Shown here: positions 5,248 to 6,114 of the stretch, piece after piece | Position numbering within the stretch: position 1 is the first letter of the stretch | Layout: every line of letters begins with the position of its first letter | From: Desulfobulbaceae bacterium | Lineage (GTDB): Bacteria; Desulfobacterota; Desulfobulbia; Desulfobulbales; Desulfobulbaceae | Assembly (NCBI GenBank): GCA_011322715.1 | Contig: DRLX01000482.1 | Coordinates: forward strand, 1 to 6,114 | Length of the DNA: 6,114 nt | Direction of reading: 5' to 3' | Made by a program: the position numbers and the translations under genes | The notes under the pieces: model-generated | The model's database searches: none | Told to the model about the DNA's origin: nothing | The model's input: the letters and a program-made list of their open reading frames with translations, nothing else

Positions 5248-6114
5248 ATGAAGTCATCAATGGCCACAGCGAATCGGGATCTTGCATTGTCGGCAAATGG
5301 GTTTGATCCCCATTTCACCGTTTTTCACGAACTGATGGCCTTTAAGGTGCAGGAAATCCTTCTTGTTTCCAGTCCCTATGATGCCTATATCATGGAAGAA
5401 GACAACTCCATGACCTCCCGCATCATCAATGAATACCACGGCCTCAATCTCAGCCGTCCGCCCCGGATAACCAGGGCCACAACCGCCAGCCAGGCCCTGG
5501 AAATCCTTGAAAGCAAGTGGTTTGACCTCGTTATCACCATGCCGCATCTTGGTGAAATGGACGGGTATTGTTTCGGCAGCGAGGTCAAGAAACGTTATCC
5601 TGATCTGCCCGTTATCCTGCTGGCCCATTCCGTGCGTGATGCCGTCATCCCCGGTCAGCCCGATACGTGTACCTGTATCGATAACGTTTATGTCTGGTGT
5701 TGCGATTCCGATATCCTGCTGGCAATCGTCAAGAATGTGGAAGACGGCCTGAATGTCGAGACCGATACCACCAAGGCCATGGTCCGGGTCATTCTTCTTG
5801 TTGAGGATTCTCCCCTGTACAGGTCGCAGCTGTTGCCGATGCTGTATGCGGAAGTTGTCCGACAGACGCAGTCGGTCCTTGATGAGGGCTTGAACGAAAA
5901 ACATCGGTTGTTGAAAATGCGGGCCCGGCCAAAGATTCTGACCGCCGCCTCCTATGAAGAAGCGGTCGAAATTTTTACAAAGTATCGGCAGTACATTTTC
6001 TGCGTTCTGTCGGATGTTCGTTTTCCGAAAAACGGGACACTCAATGAACAGGCGGGCGTTGATCTGTTGGCGGAATTTCGCTATCAACAACCCGATCTTC
6101 CCCTCTTGCTGCTC
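5248..6114 (+). CDS. Receiver-domain protein, probable N-terminus of a PEP/pyruvate-binding protein (partial)
   Basis: The frame is open through 289 codons to the right edge, so the C-terminus is missing. It opens MKSSMATANRDLALSANGFD and then HFTVFHELMAFKVQEILLVS (22-41). The first receiver-like domain (about 35-165) has FDLVITMPHLGEMDG (92-106). Aligned to the usual PDLVLLD pattern, the phospho-acceptor aspartate is replaced by Met-98, so this domain probably cannot be phosphorylated. A second domain (from about 180) has the acidic pair in LLVEDS (183-188) and a candidate phospho-acceptor Asp-256 in LSDVRFP, and appears intact up to the edge. From memory, this N-terminus matches large Desulfobacterota proteins in which tandem receiver domains precede a pyruvate phosphate dikinase/PEP synthase-type PEP/pyruvate-binding domain. 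That downstream domain lies outside the window and is inference. If absent, the protein would be an atypical stand-alone tandem receiver protein. Confidence 0.85.
   Translation, partial: MKSSMATANRDLALSANGFDPHFTVFHELMAFKVQEILLVSSPYDAYIMEEDNSMTSRIINEYHGLNLSRPPRITRATTASQALEILESKWFDLVITMPHLGEMDGYCFGSEVKKRYPDLPVILLAHSVRDAVIPGQPDTCTCIDNVYVWCCDSDILLAIVKNVEDGLNVETDTTKAMVRVILLVEDSPLYRSQLLPMLYAEVVRQTQSVLDEGLNEKHRLLKMRARPKILTAASYEEAVEIFTKYRQYIFCVLSDVRFPKNGTLNEQAGVDLLAEFRYQQPDLPLLLL

Noticed and set aside
5257..6090. 277-codon minus-strand frame
   Set aside because: It is antisense to the receiver-domain gene, whose sense frame shows clear family motifs. The antisense protein is unrecognisable and exists only because codon bias keeps that frame open.

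Overview
The window looks like chromosomal DNA from an anaerobic, respiring bacterium, most likely a Desulfobacterota (deltaproteobacterial) sulfate or sulfur metaboliser. This placement is inference. It rests on menaquinone synthesis by the futalosine route, a MobB-MobA fusion for the molybdenum cofactor, a response-regulator-fronted protein resembling Desulfobacterota PEP/pyruvate-binding proteins, and a heptanucleotide repeat of a type I associate with such genomes. Coding regions are moderately GC-rich; the first ~340 bases are clearly AT-richer.

Layout. 1-536 holds no convincing gene but several palindromes. 537-854 (+) is a small FmdB-type zinc-ribbon protein. 973-2073 (-) is queA, the queuosine tRNA-modification enzyme, convergent with fmdB. 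2074-2468 is the divergent gap between queA and the next operon. It contains what looks like a complete 163-bp miniature inverted-repeat element (2243-2405) flanked by an exact 8-bp direct repeat. 2469-5067 (+) is a tight three-gene unit: mqnB (futalosine hydrolase), mqnD (1,4-dihydroxy-6-naphthoate synthase) and a MobB-MobA fusion. 5068-5247 is a 180-bp gap. From 5248 to the right edge runs the N-terminal 289 codons of a protein with two receiver-like domains.

How the genes fit together. mqnB and mqnD supply two steps of menaquinone synthesis, and mobBA supplies the guanylylated molybdenum cofactor of the DMSO-reductase-family oxidoreductases that commonly draw on a menaquinone pool. Co-transcription would therefore be sensible. 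The mqnB/mqnD junction is unusual: a 56-bp tandem heptamer repeat spans it, and the mqnB stop codon and the best mqnD start codons all lie inside the repeat. The mqnD/mobBA junction is a GTGA stop/start overlap.

The points most worth a second look are the miniature element with its apparent target duplication, the heptamer array at a gene boundary, and the receiver domain whose phospho-acceptor aspartate is replaced by methionine. I found no tRNA, rRNA, CRISPR array, full-length insertion sequence or convincing intrinsic terminator.
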